The notes under the pieces are model-generated. The model saw only the letters and a list, made by a program, of their open reading frames with translations. It did no database searches and was not told the DNA's origin. From contig NC_018000.1 of NCBI RefSeq assembly GCF_000265205.3, positions 4,960,001 to 5,024,000 on the forward strand: a DNA stretch of 64,000 nucleotides. Reading direction: 5' to 3'. The translations under genes and the position numbers were made by a program. Shown here one piece after another: positions 45,997 through 55,590 of the stretch. Each line of letters starts with the position of its first letter. Position 1 is the stretch's first letter. This DNA comes from Sinorhizobium fredii USDA 257. GTDB taxonomy: Bacteria; Pseudomonadota; Alphaproteobacteria; Rhizobiales; Rhizobiaceae.

Positions 45997-47387
45997 TCCG
46001 CCGCGGCCGTGGTCCCGGTGCCAACGCACCTCTCGATGGACGCTCTCATCATGCCCGCATAGTGGGCGAATTCGTCGAGCACGGTCGTGCCGAGATCGCG
46101 CTCGAACATCCGCTGGTTCGGGCTGGCGACGAATTCCTGCGCCGCGTCGTCCCCGAGATTCGACTGGAAGATGCCTGCAGCGCTGACCGGAAGGAAGTCT
46201 TCGTAAACGAGGGGATCGAACCGCACGTGACCCGCATCGATGGCCGCCTCGAGATCGAGCCTCTGGCTGGCGGAGGAAAATCCCTTGTCCGTGAGCGCAT
46301 AGACAAAATAACCCAGACCCTGCTTGCGGATTTCGTTCCAGTCGTCCGGGAACGCCTTGAACACCTCCGAGAGGACGGCCAGGTACTCCGCCGCGTTCGA
46401 TCCGTCCGCGGCGGGACGGCACCGATCCCTCGTCTCGTTCAGCAGGCGGTCGTAGAGCGCACGGCCCTTCGGAGTGAGCGCGACGCCCCTTTGCTCGATC
46501 TCGCCGAACCGCGCCGTGTGCGATCCCGAATGCCAGGTCCCGTCTTCGCCTTGGAACGACACGTCTTCCTCGAGCGCCTTGAACGACGTCTGCCGGAGCA
46601 GGATAGGGCACTTGCGTTGCGGAGGGCCTTCGACGATGGCCTTGGGCGTTATGCCCTCGGCCGGCATCCTCTCCTGGACGACATCGATGTCTAGCGTGCG
46701 CGGTGTCAAGTGGTTGATGTGCGGACCCTTGAACGAGACGACGTCTGCGACAAGGCGGTGGGCATCGTGGAGGCGGGCGTACATCTCGGGACTGACGATC
46801 GCCTTGTCGTGCCAACGGAAGGTTTGGAGGACGTCGTCGACGAACCGTTTCGCGTCATCCTGACCCAAACCTCCTTGCCGCTCGGCCTTCTCGACCAGCG
46901 CGACCGCGCCCGCGGTGAAGATGTCGCGTTCGGCCAGCAGCTTCTCGGCCTCACGCCGCAAGTCCTCGTCCTTTATGAGGTCGAGGCGCAGCAAGGACGT
47001 GAACACGCGAAACGGATTGACCTTGAGACTGGCTTCTTGGACAGGTCGGAAGGCAGTCGCATGGACCGGGACGCCAGCGGTCGACAGATCGTAGTAGCCG
47101 ACCGGAAACATGCCCATGACCGCGAACACGCGGCGCATCATCGAAAGCTCGGCGGCCGTGCCGAGCCGGATAGCCCCATGTCTCTCCTCTGAGATGCGAT
47201 CTAGGGAATCGGTCACCGCGAGCCGCCGCAACAGTTCCGGATTCGCGTCAAGGGTCTCTTCGTTGACCCGCTTTACCAAGGACATGAGGGTGCCGTAGGC
47301 GGGCACCTCGTCGCGGTACATGGCCGACATGGCGGCCGAAAAGTCCGACCGGATGGTATCGGCGGAAACGAACTCGGGATTTGTCAT
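45993..47387 (-). CDS. hglS: 2-oxoadipate dioxygenase/decarboxylase HglS (DUF1338)
   Basis: 464 residues, full DUF1338/VOC-type enzyme. It converts 2-oxoadipate to D-2-hydroxyglutarate in lysine catabolism. Conserved metal-site regions are seen: ERHGAIRLGT (His), GPHINHLTPRTLDID (His) and RFGEIEQRG (Glu). The next gene on the strand encodes a D-2-hydroxyglutarate dehydrogenase and overlaps by 4 bases, giving two sequential steps to 2-oxoglutarate. The substrate may come from D-lysine, pipecolate or 2-aminoadipate. Confidence 0.93.
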   Translation of the reverse strand: MTNPEFVSADTIRSDFSAAMSAMYRDEVPAYGTLMSLVKRVNEETLDANPELLRRLAVTDSLDRISEERHGAIRLGTAAELSMMRRVFAVMGMFPVGYYDLSTAGVPVHATAFRPVQEASLKVNPFRVFTSLLRLDLIKDEDLRREAEKLLAERDIFTAGAVALVEKAERQGGLGQDDAKRFVDDVLQTFRWHDKAIVSPEMYARLHDAHRLVADVVSFKGPHINHLTPRTLDIDVVQERMPAEGITPKAIVEGPPQRKCPILLRQTSFKALEEDVSFQGEDGTWHSGSHTARFGEIEQRGVALTPKGRALYDRLLNETRDRCRPAADGSNAAEYLAVLSEVFKAFPDDWNEIRKQGLGYFVYALTDKGFSSASQRLDLEAAIDAGHVRFDPLVYEDFLPVSAAGIFQSNLGDDAAQEFVASPNQRMFERDLGTTVLDEFAHYAGMMRASIERCVGTGTTAAAE

Positions 47388-47519
47388 GGCAAACTCGCCG
47401 TTGATGGACTTGGATAGTTCTGGCGGACCCTAGCCCATCGGCCCCCACATGTGTCGCGACGTTGTCGTCTGAGATTATGCGAGTTCGGAATGCGCGTCGC
47501 CGAGACGCCAAGCCGGGGA

Positions 47520-48053
47520 TCAGCCCGGCAACTGCTGGCCCTGTCTGGGCTGGCGCGGATCGGCCAGTGGCTTGCTCCTGGCTAGCGCGAAGACGAGGAG
47601 GAGGATGCGGAGGCACAGCGCCCCGGCGAGAGCGGCGACGCCTGGCCAGACCCAGTGTGTCCATGCGAAGCCCCCAGCCGACCCGAGGACGCTCGATCCG
47701 ACGTAGTAGGCGAAGAGATAGAGAGCTCCCGCGCTGGTCCGGTTGTCGAACGACCGTCTGCTTACCCAGCTCGACGCGGTGCTGTGCGCCCCGAAGAATC
47801 CGACCGTGACGATCCCGATCGCCGAGATGTTGAGCCATAAGAGCGACGCCAGGGTAAGGAGCACGCCGACGAGCAGGACGGCCACCGGAATCCAGAATGT
47901 CCTGCGGACGCCGAGCGCGCCTGCGAGCCGTCCGAAATAGGCCGAGCTCACGGAACGCGATCGCGCCAATGGCCCGGTCGCGATCGACACGGACAGGCTC
48001 GCGTTCTCAGCCGACACGCCGAAAACCGACGAGAACACCGGGAGCCACGGCAT
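47520..48053 (-). pseudogene. MFS transporter remnant, internal deletion
   Basis: 177 residues. The front (MPWLPVFSSVFGVSAENASLS, then IATGPLA) matches the first helix region of YnfM-like MFS permeases. The rest (YFGRLAGALGVRRTF, GIVTVGFFGAHSTASSWVSR, ALYLFAYYVGSSVLGS) matches the last four to five helices. About 200 middle residues are missing, so it cannot fold as a 12-helix transporter. It lies upstream of hglS in the same orientation. Confidence 0.8.
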
Positions 48054-48089
48054 TCATCGCCTCTCCGCTGGGCCTCGCGCCCCGGTCGT

Positions 48090-48554
48090 TCAACCACGCA
48101 GTTCGAAGATCGCGTCGGCCTCGACCATGACGCCCCTCGGAAGCGAAGAGCAGCCGACCGCCGCGCGGACATGCTTCCCGTTCTCGCCGAAGACTTCGAT
48201 CATGAGCTTCGAGCATCCGTCCATGACGGCGGCATGCTTGGTGAAATCGGAAGTGGCGTTGACGAAGCCGCCTATGCGGACGACCCGGGCGATCCTCTCG
48301 AGGTCGCCGCCGCATGCGGCTTTGGCCTGCGAAAGTATGGCCAGCCCGCATGCCCGCGCGGCGTACCGGGCACGCTCCAGGTCTTTGTCGCCCGACACCA
48401 CCCCCAAGATCATCTCCTCGCCCTTGCGCGCGATCTGGCCCGCGATGAACAGCAGCGATCCGGATATCAGCCACGGCACGTAGTCGGCGGCCGGAACAGG
48501 GGCCTCCGGCAGTTCGGTCCCAAGCGCCTTCAGTCTGTCGTCGATAGTCGTCAT
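48090..48554 (-). CDS. RidA/YjgF-family protein
   Basis: 154 residues from the ATG at 48554 (MTTIDDRLKALG). LLFIAGQIARKG, ACGGDLERIARVVRIGGFVN and the C-terminal AAVGCSSLPRGVMVEADAIFEL are family hallmarks. The Arg in SSLPRG binds carboxylates in deaminating RidA members. RidA proteins hydrolyse reactive imines made by PLP enzymes and amino-acid oxidases, which fits the neighbouring divergent genes. Confidence 0.9.
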   Translation of the reverse strand: MTTIDDRLKALGTELPEAPVPAADYVPWLISGSLLFIAGQIARKGEEMILGVVSGDKDLERARYAARACGLAILSQAKAACGGDLERIARVVRIGGFVNATSDFTKHAAVMDGCSKLMIEVFGENGKHVRAAVGCSSLPRGVMVEADAIFELRG

Positions 48555-48782
48555 TTCCACTCCTCGCGTTGTTCTCCCATCCACCTAACGCGCGGGTCCG
48601 TTCCCACGAAGAGACAAGTCGGCATGAGGTCATGAAGCCTCAGAATGCCAGCGCATTCCGGCTTGGAATGACCTGTTTCGCCATCGTCGCGAGCGTTGCA
48701 AACACGCCTTTTCTATCTTGCCGGAAACCAAGAACGTCCGGGTGCTCTATCGATCCGGCGTCGGACACAGGAAGGACCGGAA

Positions 48783-49937
48783 ATGGCAAAAATCGCGCTC
48801 GAAACCCTTTGCGCACAGGCGGACCACCACGCCGACCCGATCAGCGGCGATGTCGTTCCGGCTCTCCACGCCTCGACGACATTCGCTCGGAACGCCAAAG
48901 GCGAGCTTCCCGCCGGGCTGCGCTACTCACGCTACGGCAATCCAACTGTTCTGCAGGCCGAGGCCCTCCTCGCCAAGATCGACGGTGCCAAGGAAGCCCG
49001 CCTGTTCGGTTCGGGTCTTGCCGCTACCGCGGCGGTGATCGGCACGCTGCGCGAGGGCGAGCACATTGTCGCGCCGCGGATTATGTACCACGGTGCCCAG
49101 GACCTGATCCGCAAGATCGCCGACGAGCATGGTGCCGACGCGACCTTCTTCGACCAGGCCGACGCCAGCGCGCTGGCGGCCGCCCTGCGGCCCGAGACCT
49201 CGATGGTCTGGATCGAGTCTCCCGTGAACCCGACCTGGGACGTCATCGACATCAAGGCCGCGGCCGACGCCGCGCACAAGGTCGGCGCGCTGCTCCTCCT
49301 GGACGCCACGGTCACGCCTGCCGTTACCACGCGTGCGCTCGACCTCGGTGTGGACATCGTCTTCCAGTCGGCGAGCAAATACCTGAACGGCCACAGCGAC
49401 GTCCTCGGCGGATGCCTCTCGACCAACACCATCGACGAGCGATGGGCCAACATCATCAGGCATCGGAACCTTGAGGGCGGCGTGATCGGCGCGATGGAGG
49501 CGTGGCTTCTCATCCGCGGCCTGCGCACGCTTCCGCTGCGGTACCGCGCGGCGTCGGCGAATGCGCTCGCTATAGCCAAACACTTCGAGAAGCACGACCT
49601 CATCGAGCGGGTCCTTTATCCGGGTCTCGAGAGCCATCCCGGCCATGCCGTCGCCAGGAAGCAGATGACCAACGGGTTCAGCGGGATGATGTCGATCCTC
49701 GTCAAGGGCGACGCCGATTTCGCGCGATCCGTCACCCGCAACCTCTGCGTCTTCCTTGGCGGCGCGTCGCTGGGCGGCGTCGAAAGCCTCGTTGAACACC
49801 GCGCGTCGGTCGAGGGACCGAACAGTGTCGTGCCCGGCAACCTGATACGGTTCTCGGTCGGTATCGAGCACGCCGACGACCTCATCCAGGACATCGAGCA
49901 GGCTCTTCACAAGGCGAAAGCGGAGTCCGGAAAGTGA
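48783..49937 (+). CDS. PLP-dependent trans-sulfuration-family lyase
   Basis: 384 residues from the ATG at 48783 (AAGGACCGGAA upstream). A Cys/Met-metabolism PLP enzyme: VVPALHASTTF near the start, RYSRYGNPT, LLLLDATVTPAV (Asp for the pyridine nitrogen), and QSASKYLNGHSDVLGG with the PLP Lys. The C-terminal SLGGVESLVEHRA is also typical. Reaction (cystathionine, methionine or other lyase) is not fixed by sequence. It overlaps the next oxidase gene by 4 bases. Confidence 0.9.
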   Translation: MAKIALETLCAQADHHADPISGDVVPALHASTTFARNAKGELPAGLRYSRYGNPTVLQAEALLAKIDGAKEARLFGSGLAATAAVIGTLREGEHIVAPRIMYHGAQDLIRKIADEHGADATFFDQADASALAAALRPETSMVWIESPVNPTWDVIDIKAAADAAHKVGALLLLDATVTPAVTTRALDLGVDIVFQSASKYLNGHSDVLGGCLSTNTIDERWANIIRHRNLEGGVIGAMEAWLLIRGLRTLPLRYRAASANALAIAKHFEKHDLIERVLYPGLESHPGHAVARKQMTNGFSGMMSILVKGDADFARSVTRNLCVFLGGASLGGVESLVEHRASVEGPNSVVPGNLIRFSVGIEHADDLIQDIEQALHKAKAESGK

Positions 49938-51208
49938 CCAAAACCATTTGGGCCAAGACGGCGGTCGCCTCACGTGACCGCGCACCCTTGAGCGGGTCGC
50001 TGAGCGCCGACGTTGTGGTGATCGGGGCGGGCGTCAGTGGGCTTTCCGCCGCTTACTTTCTCGCGGACGGCGGCGCGTCGGTGGTGCTGATCGAGGCGGA
50101 CAGGATCGGCTCCGGGGCGGTCGGCCGAAGCTCGGGCTTCGTGAACGCGGGACTCTGGGTTCCTCCCACCGACATCGTGAAGGCCATAGGTGAGGTTTAC
50201 GGCCCACGCCTGATCTCCACGCTCGGGGACGCGCCCCGGCGCACCTTCGAACTCATCAAGAGTCTTGACCTCGAGTGCGACGCGCGAAACGACGGCACGC
50301 TTCAATGCGCGCCCGACGAGGCGTCCTTCTTGGACCTAAAGGAGCGCCTTGCAGGCATGGCGGGAAGGGCGCGCGATCTCAAGCTCGTCGAGCGCCAGGA
50401 GGCAGCCTCGTTGACTGGAAGTTCGGCGTACCGAGGCGCGCTAATCGACTACAGGGCCGGATATCTCCAGCCGCTGTCATACGTGCGCAGCCTTGCGAAG
50501 GCTGCGGAATCGGCCGGAACGGTCATCCACGAGAAAAGTCCCGCGATCCACTTTGAGCAATTGCCCGGCGATACCTGGAAGATTTGGACCGGGCGGGGCC
50601 ACGTGGCGGCGAAGCAGCTCCTCGTGGCCACCGAGGCCCACATGATTGGCGCACATTTCGGTCTGTCGGGTGAATATGTTCCGATGCCCTTCTTTAATGC
50701 CGCCACCCGTCGCCTAACGGAATCCGAGAAGGCGGCGGTGATGCCCGCGGGCCAGCCTATCGTCGATCTGAGGAAGGTCGTCAGTTCCTACCGCTACGAT
50801 GCCCATGACCGTCTTGTCGTCGGCAGCATCGGTTCAACGAGCGGCCCCGACGGCGCGATAAACCGCCAATGGGTGTCGCGAAAGATCGCGAAGCTTTTCC
50901 CCATTCTCCGCAACATCGAGATCGAGTTCGCCTGGACGGGCCGGATCGGGGTCACCGACAATCACATGCCGACAGTGCACCGGATCGGGCGGCAGGCATT
51001 TGCCCTGGGCGGTTACAACGGGCGGGGCATCGCCGCCGGAACTGTCTTCGGCGAGGCGATATCCAAGGTAATACTCGGCCAGATGCCGGAAGGCGACCTT
51101 CCGGTCCCGGTCACCGAGCCGAGGGAAACCCGCATGCCGGGTCTCCGCGGCATGGGTCTTCGCTCGGCGGCCGCCGCGTTCCACTTACTGGATGCCCGCC
51201 GGGGTTGA
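49934..51208 (+). CDS. DadA-type FAD-dependent amino-acid oxidase/dehydrogenase
   Basis: 424 residues. The N-terminal FAD-binding VVVIGAGVSGLSAAYFLADG and VVLIEADRIGSGAVGRSSG are typical of the glycine/D-amino-acid oxidase family. The C-terminal GYNGRGIAAGTVFGEAIS binds FAD. It starts inside the stop of the lyase gene, so the two act in one pathway. Substrate unknown, likely a D-amino or secondary amine acid. Confidence 0.9.
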   Translation: MTKTIWAKTAVASRDRAPLSGSLSADVVVIGAGVSGLSAAYFLADGGASVVLIEADRIGSGAVGRSSGFVNAGLWVPPTDIVKAIGEVYGPRLISTLGDAPRRTFELIKSLDLECDARNDGTLQCAPDEASFLDLKERLAGMAGRARDLKLVERQEAASLTGSSAYRGALIDYRAGYLQPLSYVRSLAKAAESAGTVIHEKSPAIHFEQLPGDTWKIWTGRGHVAAKQLLVATEAHMIGAHFGLSGEYVPMPFFNAATRRLTESEKAAVMPAGQPIVDLRKVVSSYRYDAHDRLVVGSIGSTSGPDGAINRQWVSRKIAKLFPILRNIEIEFAWTGRIGVTDNHMPTVHRIGRQAFALGGYNGRGIAAGTVFGEAISKVILGQMPEGDLPVPVTEPRETRMPGLRGMGLRSAAAAFHLLDARRG

Positions 51209-51222
51209 CGCGAGTAGAAACC

Positions 51223-51828
51223 ATGACATTGAGCTGGATTGCATTCGTCGTGTTCTTTTCGATTGCCTCGTCGGGATCGCCGGGACCGAACAACATGCTC
51301 CTGACGACAACCGGAGCCAACCACGGTTTCGCACGCGCGATGCCGCATGTCTTCGGCACTGGGGTCGGCATATGCCTGATCCTGGTCGGCCTCGGGCTTT
51401 TCGGCAGCCAGTTGTTGGAGAACGGTACATTCAGGGGCATTCTGAAATGGGGAGGCATGGCCTACCTCATCTGGCTTGCATACAGAATCGGCACGAGCCG
51501 GCCCAAGGCGGAGTCGGACGACGAAAGCGCCAAGCCTCTTGGCTTTCTCCAAGCAATTCTCTTTCAGGCGCTCAATCCAAAGGTCTGGCTGGGCGGCGCA
51601 AGCGGCATCGTGGCTTACGGCGCGGTGGCGGGCGAATGGACCTCCCTGTCCATGAGCCTGTCGTTCGCAATTCTGTTTTCTTTGATCAGCATGCCGTGCG
51701 GTGCGGTATGGGCGTTGATCGGCGCGTCGGCCCGACACCTTTTGCGTTCGGAGCGGGCATTGCGTTTGTTCGACGTCACGATGGTATTGCTTCTACTTGC
51801 TTCGCTTGTCCCGGTGGCGCTCAGCTGA
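51223..51828 (+). CDS. LysE/RhtB-family amino-acid exporter
   Basis: 201 residues, about six membrane segments. SPGPNNMLLTTTGANHG near residue 20 and FQALNPKVWLGG in the middle are diagnostic LysE/RhtB motifs. It lies 15 bases after the oxidase gene and would export an amino acid or toxic intermediate. Last gene of the three-gene operon. Confidence 0.9.
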   Translation: MTLSWIAFVVFFSIASSGSPGPNNMLLTTTGANHGFARAMPHVFGTGVGICLILVGLGLFGSQLLENGTFRGILKWGGMAYLIWLAYRIGTSRPKAESDDESAKPLGFLQAILFQALNPKVWLGGASGIVAYGAVAGEWTSLSMSLSFAILFSLISMPCGAVWALIGASARHLLRSERALRLFDVTMVLLLLASLVPVALS

Positions 51829-52001
51829 TCGCATACCGACCAACTCGGCGGCGGAGATGGCCTCTTCAGCGAGTCTGGCGGCTGCCGATGTGAGAGGAGC
51901 GTCTCGGGCCCCGTCCGCTCGTGGATGGACCGCCTCGTCGGCGCTTCTTTTGAGGAGACTTCGGGAGAAGGGACGGAACGAGGGAAGGCGTCGCTTCAGC
52001 C

Positions 52002-53069
52002 TCAGGCCGCCTCAGAAGCAGTTGGGACAAGTGTTGAGTTCCCGAAGCTCCCATTATCCTTTGGTATCGCGCCGTCATTCACCGTGACTTCGCTGTCGGG
52101 CGGTGCGGTTCCCGGCGATCTTCTAGTCTCCGTCGGACTTTCCCCAAAGGCGACCCTGTAGGTCTTCGAAAAGTGGGAGGCGGAAACAAACCCGGTGGCG
52201 ATGGCGACTTCCAGGACCGACATCATGGAATTGTTCAGCAACTCCCTGGCTCGCTCCAGACGGAGCTGACGATAGAACCGCTTTGGCGGCATTCCGAATT
52301 CTGATACGAAGTGCCGCTCGACCTGCCGACGGGAAAGCGGCACTTCCTTGATCAATCTCCCCAGGGGCAACGGCTCCGCGATGTGGTCGTGCATTTTCTC
52401 GACGATGCGCGCGAGAGGTGAGCCGAGCTTTTCAAGCTGGGCGACGTCGGGAAAGCATTGGCGGTCCCCGTCTTTCCGCGGAACACTGGGCAACGACTGG
52501 AGTCCGATCTGCTCAGCGGTTGCCGCGCCGCAGTCCTGCTCGACCATCCGAAGCATCAGGTCGAACGTCGCCATTTCACCAGGCGATGTGTAGAATGGTC
52601 CATCGACTTCGAAGTAATGCCGCGTGATCTGCACGGATGGGTATTTCTCGGCCATGACGGCATAGTCGCGCCAGTGCGCCGCGCATCGCCTGCCCGCCAG
52701 AAGACCCGCTTCGGCCAACAACTGCGACGCATCGCCGATGGCGACGACGCGGCCTCCATAAGCAGCCACCCGGCGGGACCAGTTGGCGATCCGCCGCCGG
52801 GTCTCCTGGGCGAACCCGCCATCGCAGATCAGAACGAGGTTCTGGCCTGTTTCGGGCAAGTGGCTGCGATCCATGACGCCCATGTCGTCGGTCGGAAGGC
52901 AAATGCCCGAATCTGAAACGACCGGGCCACCCTCAACAGACGAAACCGACCATCGATAAATCTCCGACGCGCACGCGCGGTTTGCGGCGTGAAGTGCTCC
53001 GACCACCAACGAGAACGCCAGGATCGAAAAACCGTCCTGGACGAAAATGCAGAACCGCATCTGCCGCAT
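52002..53069 (-). CDS. GlxA-type AraC-family regulator
   Basis: 355 residues. The N-terminal ~190 residues are a DJ-1/PfpI-like domain (FVQDGFSILAFSLVVGAL, LVLICDGGF, AEAGLLAGRRCAAHW). The C-terminal part is a double helix-turn-helix (LSRRQVERHFVSEFGMPPKR, LLNNSMMSVLEVAIATGFVS ... SHFSKTYRVAFGESP). This layout is shared by regulators of choline, carnitine and amino-acid use. It faces the lyase/oxidase/exporter operon and probably controls it or the hydantoinase operon. Confidence 0.9.
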   Translation of the reverse strand: MRQMRFCIFVQDGFSILAFSLVVGALHAANRACASEIYRWSVSSVEGGPVVSDSGICLPTDDMGVMDRSHLPETGQNLVLICDGGFAQETRRRIANWSRRVAAYGGRVVAIGDASQLLAEAGLLAGRRCAAHWRDYAVMAEKYPSVQITRHYFEVDGPFYTSPGEMATFDLMLRMVEQDCGAATAEQIGLQSLPSVPRKDGDRQCFPDVAQLEKLGSPLARIVEKMHDHIAEPLPLGRLIKEVPLSRRQVERHFVSEFGMPPKRFYRQLRLERARELLNNSMMSVLEVAIATGFVSASHFSKTYRVAFGESPTETRRSPGTAPPDSEVTVNDGAIPKDNGSFGNSTLVPTASEAA

Positions 53070-53214
53070 AGTTCCTCCTCCGGATCGACGTCAGCGTTGC
53101 GTGGCGAAACTTGCCGATCAACGGCCGAGCCGAAAACCGGATCGGCGAAGCGCGCAGAACTTGCCCTTAGGGGCGGTCTGCGAGTTCAGACTCCCCGACC
53201 GCCATCTGACGTCA

Positions 53215-53979
53215 TCATTCGACCGGAACGGTGTAGTTCAATCCAAGGCGGCCGCCGTCCGGGTAGATCGTCTGGCCGGTAATGTAGGAGCTATCATCGG
53301 TCGCGAGGAACAGGGCGACGGTGGCGACTTCCTCCGGGGTGCCGAAGCGGCGGATCGGGGTTCTGGACAGGGCGCGGACGCGGGCCGCCTCGTCACCGAG
53401 GACCGCCTTGCGGCCGAGTTCGGTCAGGATCGTGCCCGGGCCAATCGCGTTGACACGGATGCCGTGGCCGCCGAGGGAGATCGCCATCACGTTGGTGAGC
53501 TGCGTCGACCCGGCTTTAGAGACCGCGTAGGGTGTCAGCGTCGGGATAGCGAGACGCGAGTTCACCGACGACATGTTGATGATGACGCCGCCGCCGCCTT
53601 GGGCGATCATCTGCCGCGCCGCCGCCTGCCCGGTGAGGAACTGGGACTTGAGGTTGATCCGGATGACCCGGTCGAATTCCTCTTCCGGCAGGTCCACGAA
53701 TTCGGCAGGCTTGTTGGTGATGCCGGCGTTCGAGACCATGATGTCGATCCGTCCGAACGCCTCGACAGTCCTGACGACCAGGCGGTCGGCGTCAGCCTTC
53801 ATGCCAGCGTCGCCGACGTCGTACGGCATGCCGAGCCGCCCCGCTTCCTGTGCCAGGACTTCGGCGTCGATGTCGCCCATGACGACCTTCGCGCCTTCGG
53901 CAACGAACTTATCGGCGATCGCCAGACCGATACCCTTTGCCGCGCCCGTGATGGCGGCAACTTTGCCTTCCAATCTCAT
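53215..53979 (-). CDS. Short-chain dehydrogenase/reductase
   Basis: 254 residues from the ATG at 53979 after AAGGAG. Classical SDR: TGAAKGIG cofactor motif, NAG in VSNAGITN, catalytic Ser in MSSVNSR and Tyr-x3-Lys in YAVSKAG. NAD(P)-dependent. Last gene of the hyuA-hyuB operon, 17 bases after hyuB, so it probably works on a product of that pathway. Confidence 0.93.
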   Translation of the reverse strand: MRLEGKVAAITGAAKGIGLAIADKFVAEGAKVVMGDIDAEVLAQEAGRLGMPYDVGDAGMKADADRLVVRTVEAFGRIDIMVSNAGITNKPAEFVDLPEEEFDRVIRINLKSQFLTGQAAARQMIAQGGGGVIINMSSVNSRLAIPTLTPYAVSKAGSTQLTNVMAISLGGHGIRVNAIGPGTILTELGRKAVLGDEAARVRALSRTPIRRFGTPEEVATVALFLATDDSSYITGQTIYPDGGRLGLNYTVPVE

Positions 53980-53996
53980 GTTCGATCTCCTTCTGA

Positions 53997-55589
53997 TCAG
54001 GATGTGAGGCCGTGACGCCGATCGCGTGCGACTGCGTCGGCCGTGCGTTCGGAAGCGGGACCGAAGCCGCCGCCGCCGGGTGTTTCGAGAAGCAGGCGTG
54101 CCTTCGGCTCGATGCTGTGCATGCCCATGCCGCCGCGCTGTTCGCCCGATATCGAGAGGCGACCTGGCGCACCCGCCGTACCACCGTTTCGGCCGCGCGC
54201 CGGATTGCGCATGCGGTCGAAGGACGTCTTGAGGGTGACGGCTCCGCGCGAGCGGTTCTCGACTTCGATGCGGAGGCCGTGGCCGCCGTTCCACTTTCCG
54301 GCCCCGCCCGAGCCCGGGCGAAATTCCTTGGCCCAGAAGAGCAGCGGCGTGGTTGCCTCGAGCACTTCGATCGGCGCGCTCTTCACGCCGCTCGGATATG
54401 CGGTGGCGGAAAGGCCGTCCTTGACGGGCCGTGCCCCGGTGCCGCCGTTGGTGAAGAACGTCACCACGAACGGATCGGCGGCCGAGCCTTGGAAGGTCGC
54501 GTTCCAGAGGCAGGACGCGCCCTCTGCCGGAACGGCGTCCGGGAGCGCCTGCACCAAGCAGCCGAACACGACATCCGGCAACATTTGTCCGATGACATGG
54601 CGGCACTGGACCGCGGCGGGACGTTCGGCGTTGACGATCGACCCTGACGGAGCCGTCACTTCGAAGACCGAGAGCGACCCCGCGTTGTTCGGGATGTCGG
54701 GGAAGAGTGCCGAGGCGAGGCCGTAGACCGTGTAGGCGGTTGCGTAGATCAGCGGGCAGTTGACGCCTTTCTGGACCTGGGAAGACGTGCCCGAGTAGTC
54801 GACCTTGATCTTGGCCCCATCCATCATGAGCGTCGCTGCAAGGAGCACAGGGGCATTGTAGCCGTCGATGGTCATCTTCGCCGACCATTCGCCCTTCGGC
54901 AGAGCCGCGATCTTCGCCAGCGCCGCGTCGCGAGAGCTGTTCAGGATGTGGTCGGAAACGCCTTCCAGCGTGTCGAGCCGGAACTCGTCCATCGTAGCCA
55001 GGAGACGGCGACCCGCCATCTCGTTGCAGTTGGCGAGGGAGTACATGTCGCCCTCGCACTCGATCGGCAGGCGCGAGTTGTCTTTGACGATCGCCATCAG
55101 TGTCTCGTTGAGGGCCCCGGCGTCGAAGAGCTTGAGGAACGGGATGCCGAGCGCCTCCATAAAGACGTCGGTCCCTTCCGGGCTGAAGCCCAGGCCACCG
55201 AGATCGGTGAGATGCGCGGTGCAGGAGAAGATCGCCACGACACGGCCGCCAAGGAACACGGGCGTGCAGACGACGAAGTCGTTGCGGTGGCCGGAGCCGA
55301 GCCAGGGGTCGTTCGTGACATAGACATCGCCCTCGACCATCGTTTCAAGCGGAAACCGCTTGAGGAAGTGGCCGACCGAAGCCGCCATCGCGTTCACGTG
55401 ACCCGGCGTTCCGGTCACGGCCTGCGCGAGCATGCGGCCCTTGGCGTCGAACACGCCCGCGCTCAGATCGCCGCATTCGCGGACGATCGGGCTGAACGCG
55501 GTGCGGAGCAGCGTCTGGGCCTGCTCTTCGACGAGCGCGATCAGGCGGTTCCAGATCACCTGGAGGTCAAGTGCGTCGAGCTGGATCAT
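53997..55589 (-). CDS. hyuB: Hydantoinase B / oxoprolinase family protein
   Basis: 530 residues from the ATG at 55589 (GGAGG upstream). HyuB signature regions include VRECGDLSAGVFDAKGRMLAQ, VTNDPWLGSGHRNDF and METPGGGGFG-like LLETPGGGGFGPASE at the end. It forms the ATP-dependent hydantoin/oxoproline-type hydrolase with HyuA, encoded one base upstream. The natural substrate is uncertain. Confidence 0.93.
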   Translation of the reverse strand: MIQLDALDLQVIWNRLIALVEEQAQTLLRTAFSPIVRECGDLSAGVFDAKGRMLAQAVTGTPGHVNAMAASVGHFLKRFPLETMVEGDVYVTNDPWLGSGHRNDFVVCTPVFLGGRVVAIFSCTAHLTDLGGLGFSPEGTDVFMEALGIPFLKLFDAGALNETLMAIVKDNSRLPIECEGDMYSLANCNEMAGRRLLATMDEFRLDTLEGVSDHILNSSRDAALAKIAALPKGEWSAKMTIDGYNAPVLLAATLMMDGAKIKVDYSGTSSQVQKGVNCPLIYATAYTVYGLASALFPDIPNNAGSLSVFEVTAPSGSIVNAERPAAVQCRHVIGQMLPDVVFGCLVQALPDAVPAEGASCLWNATFQGSAADPFVVTFFTNGGTGARPVKDGLSATAYPSGVKSAPIEVLEATTPLLFWAKEFRPGSGGAGKWNGGHGLRIEVENRSRGAVTLKTSFDRMRNPARGRNGGTAGAPGRLSISGEQRGGMGMHSIEPKARLLLETPGGGGFGPASERTADAVARDRRHGLTS

Positions 55590-55590
55590 T

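Noticed and set aside
45721..46815. 364-residue minus-strand frame overlapping HglS
   Set aside because: Only its last ~35 residues before the shift are real (start of the dehydrogenase); the rest is an Arg-rich shadow of hglS.
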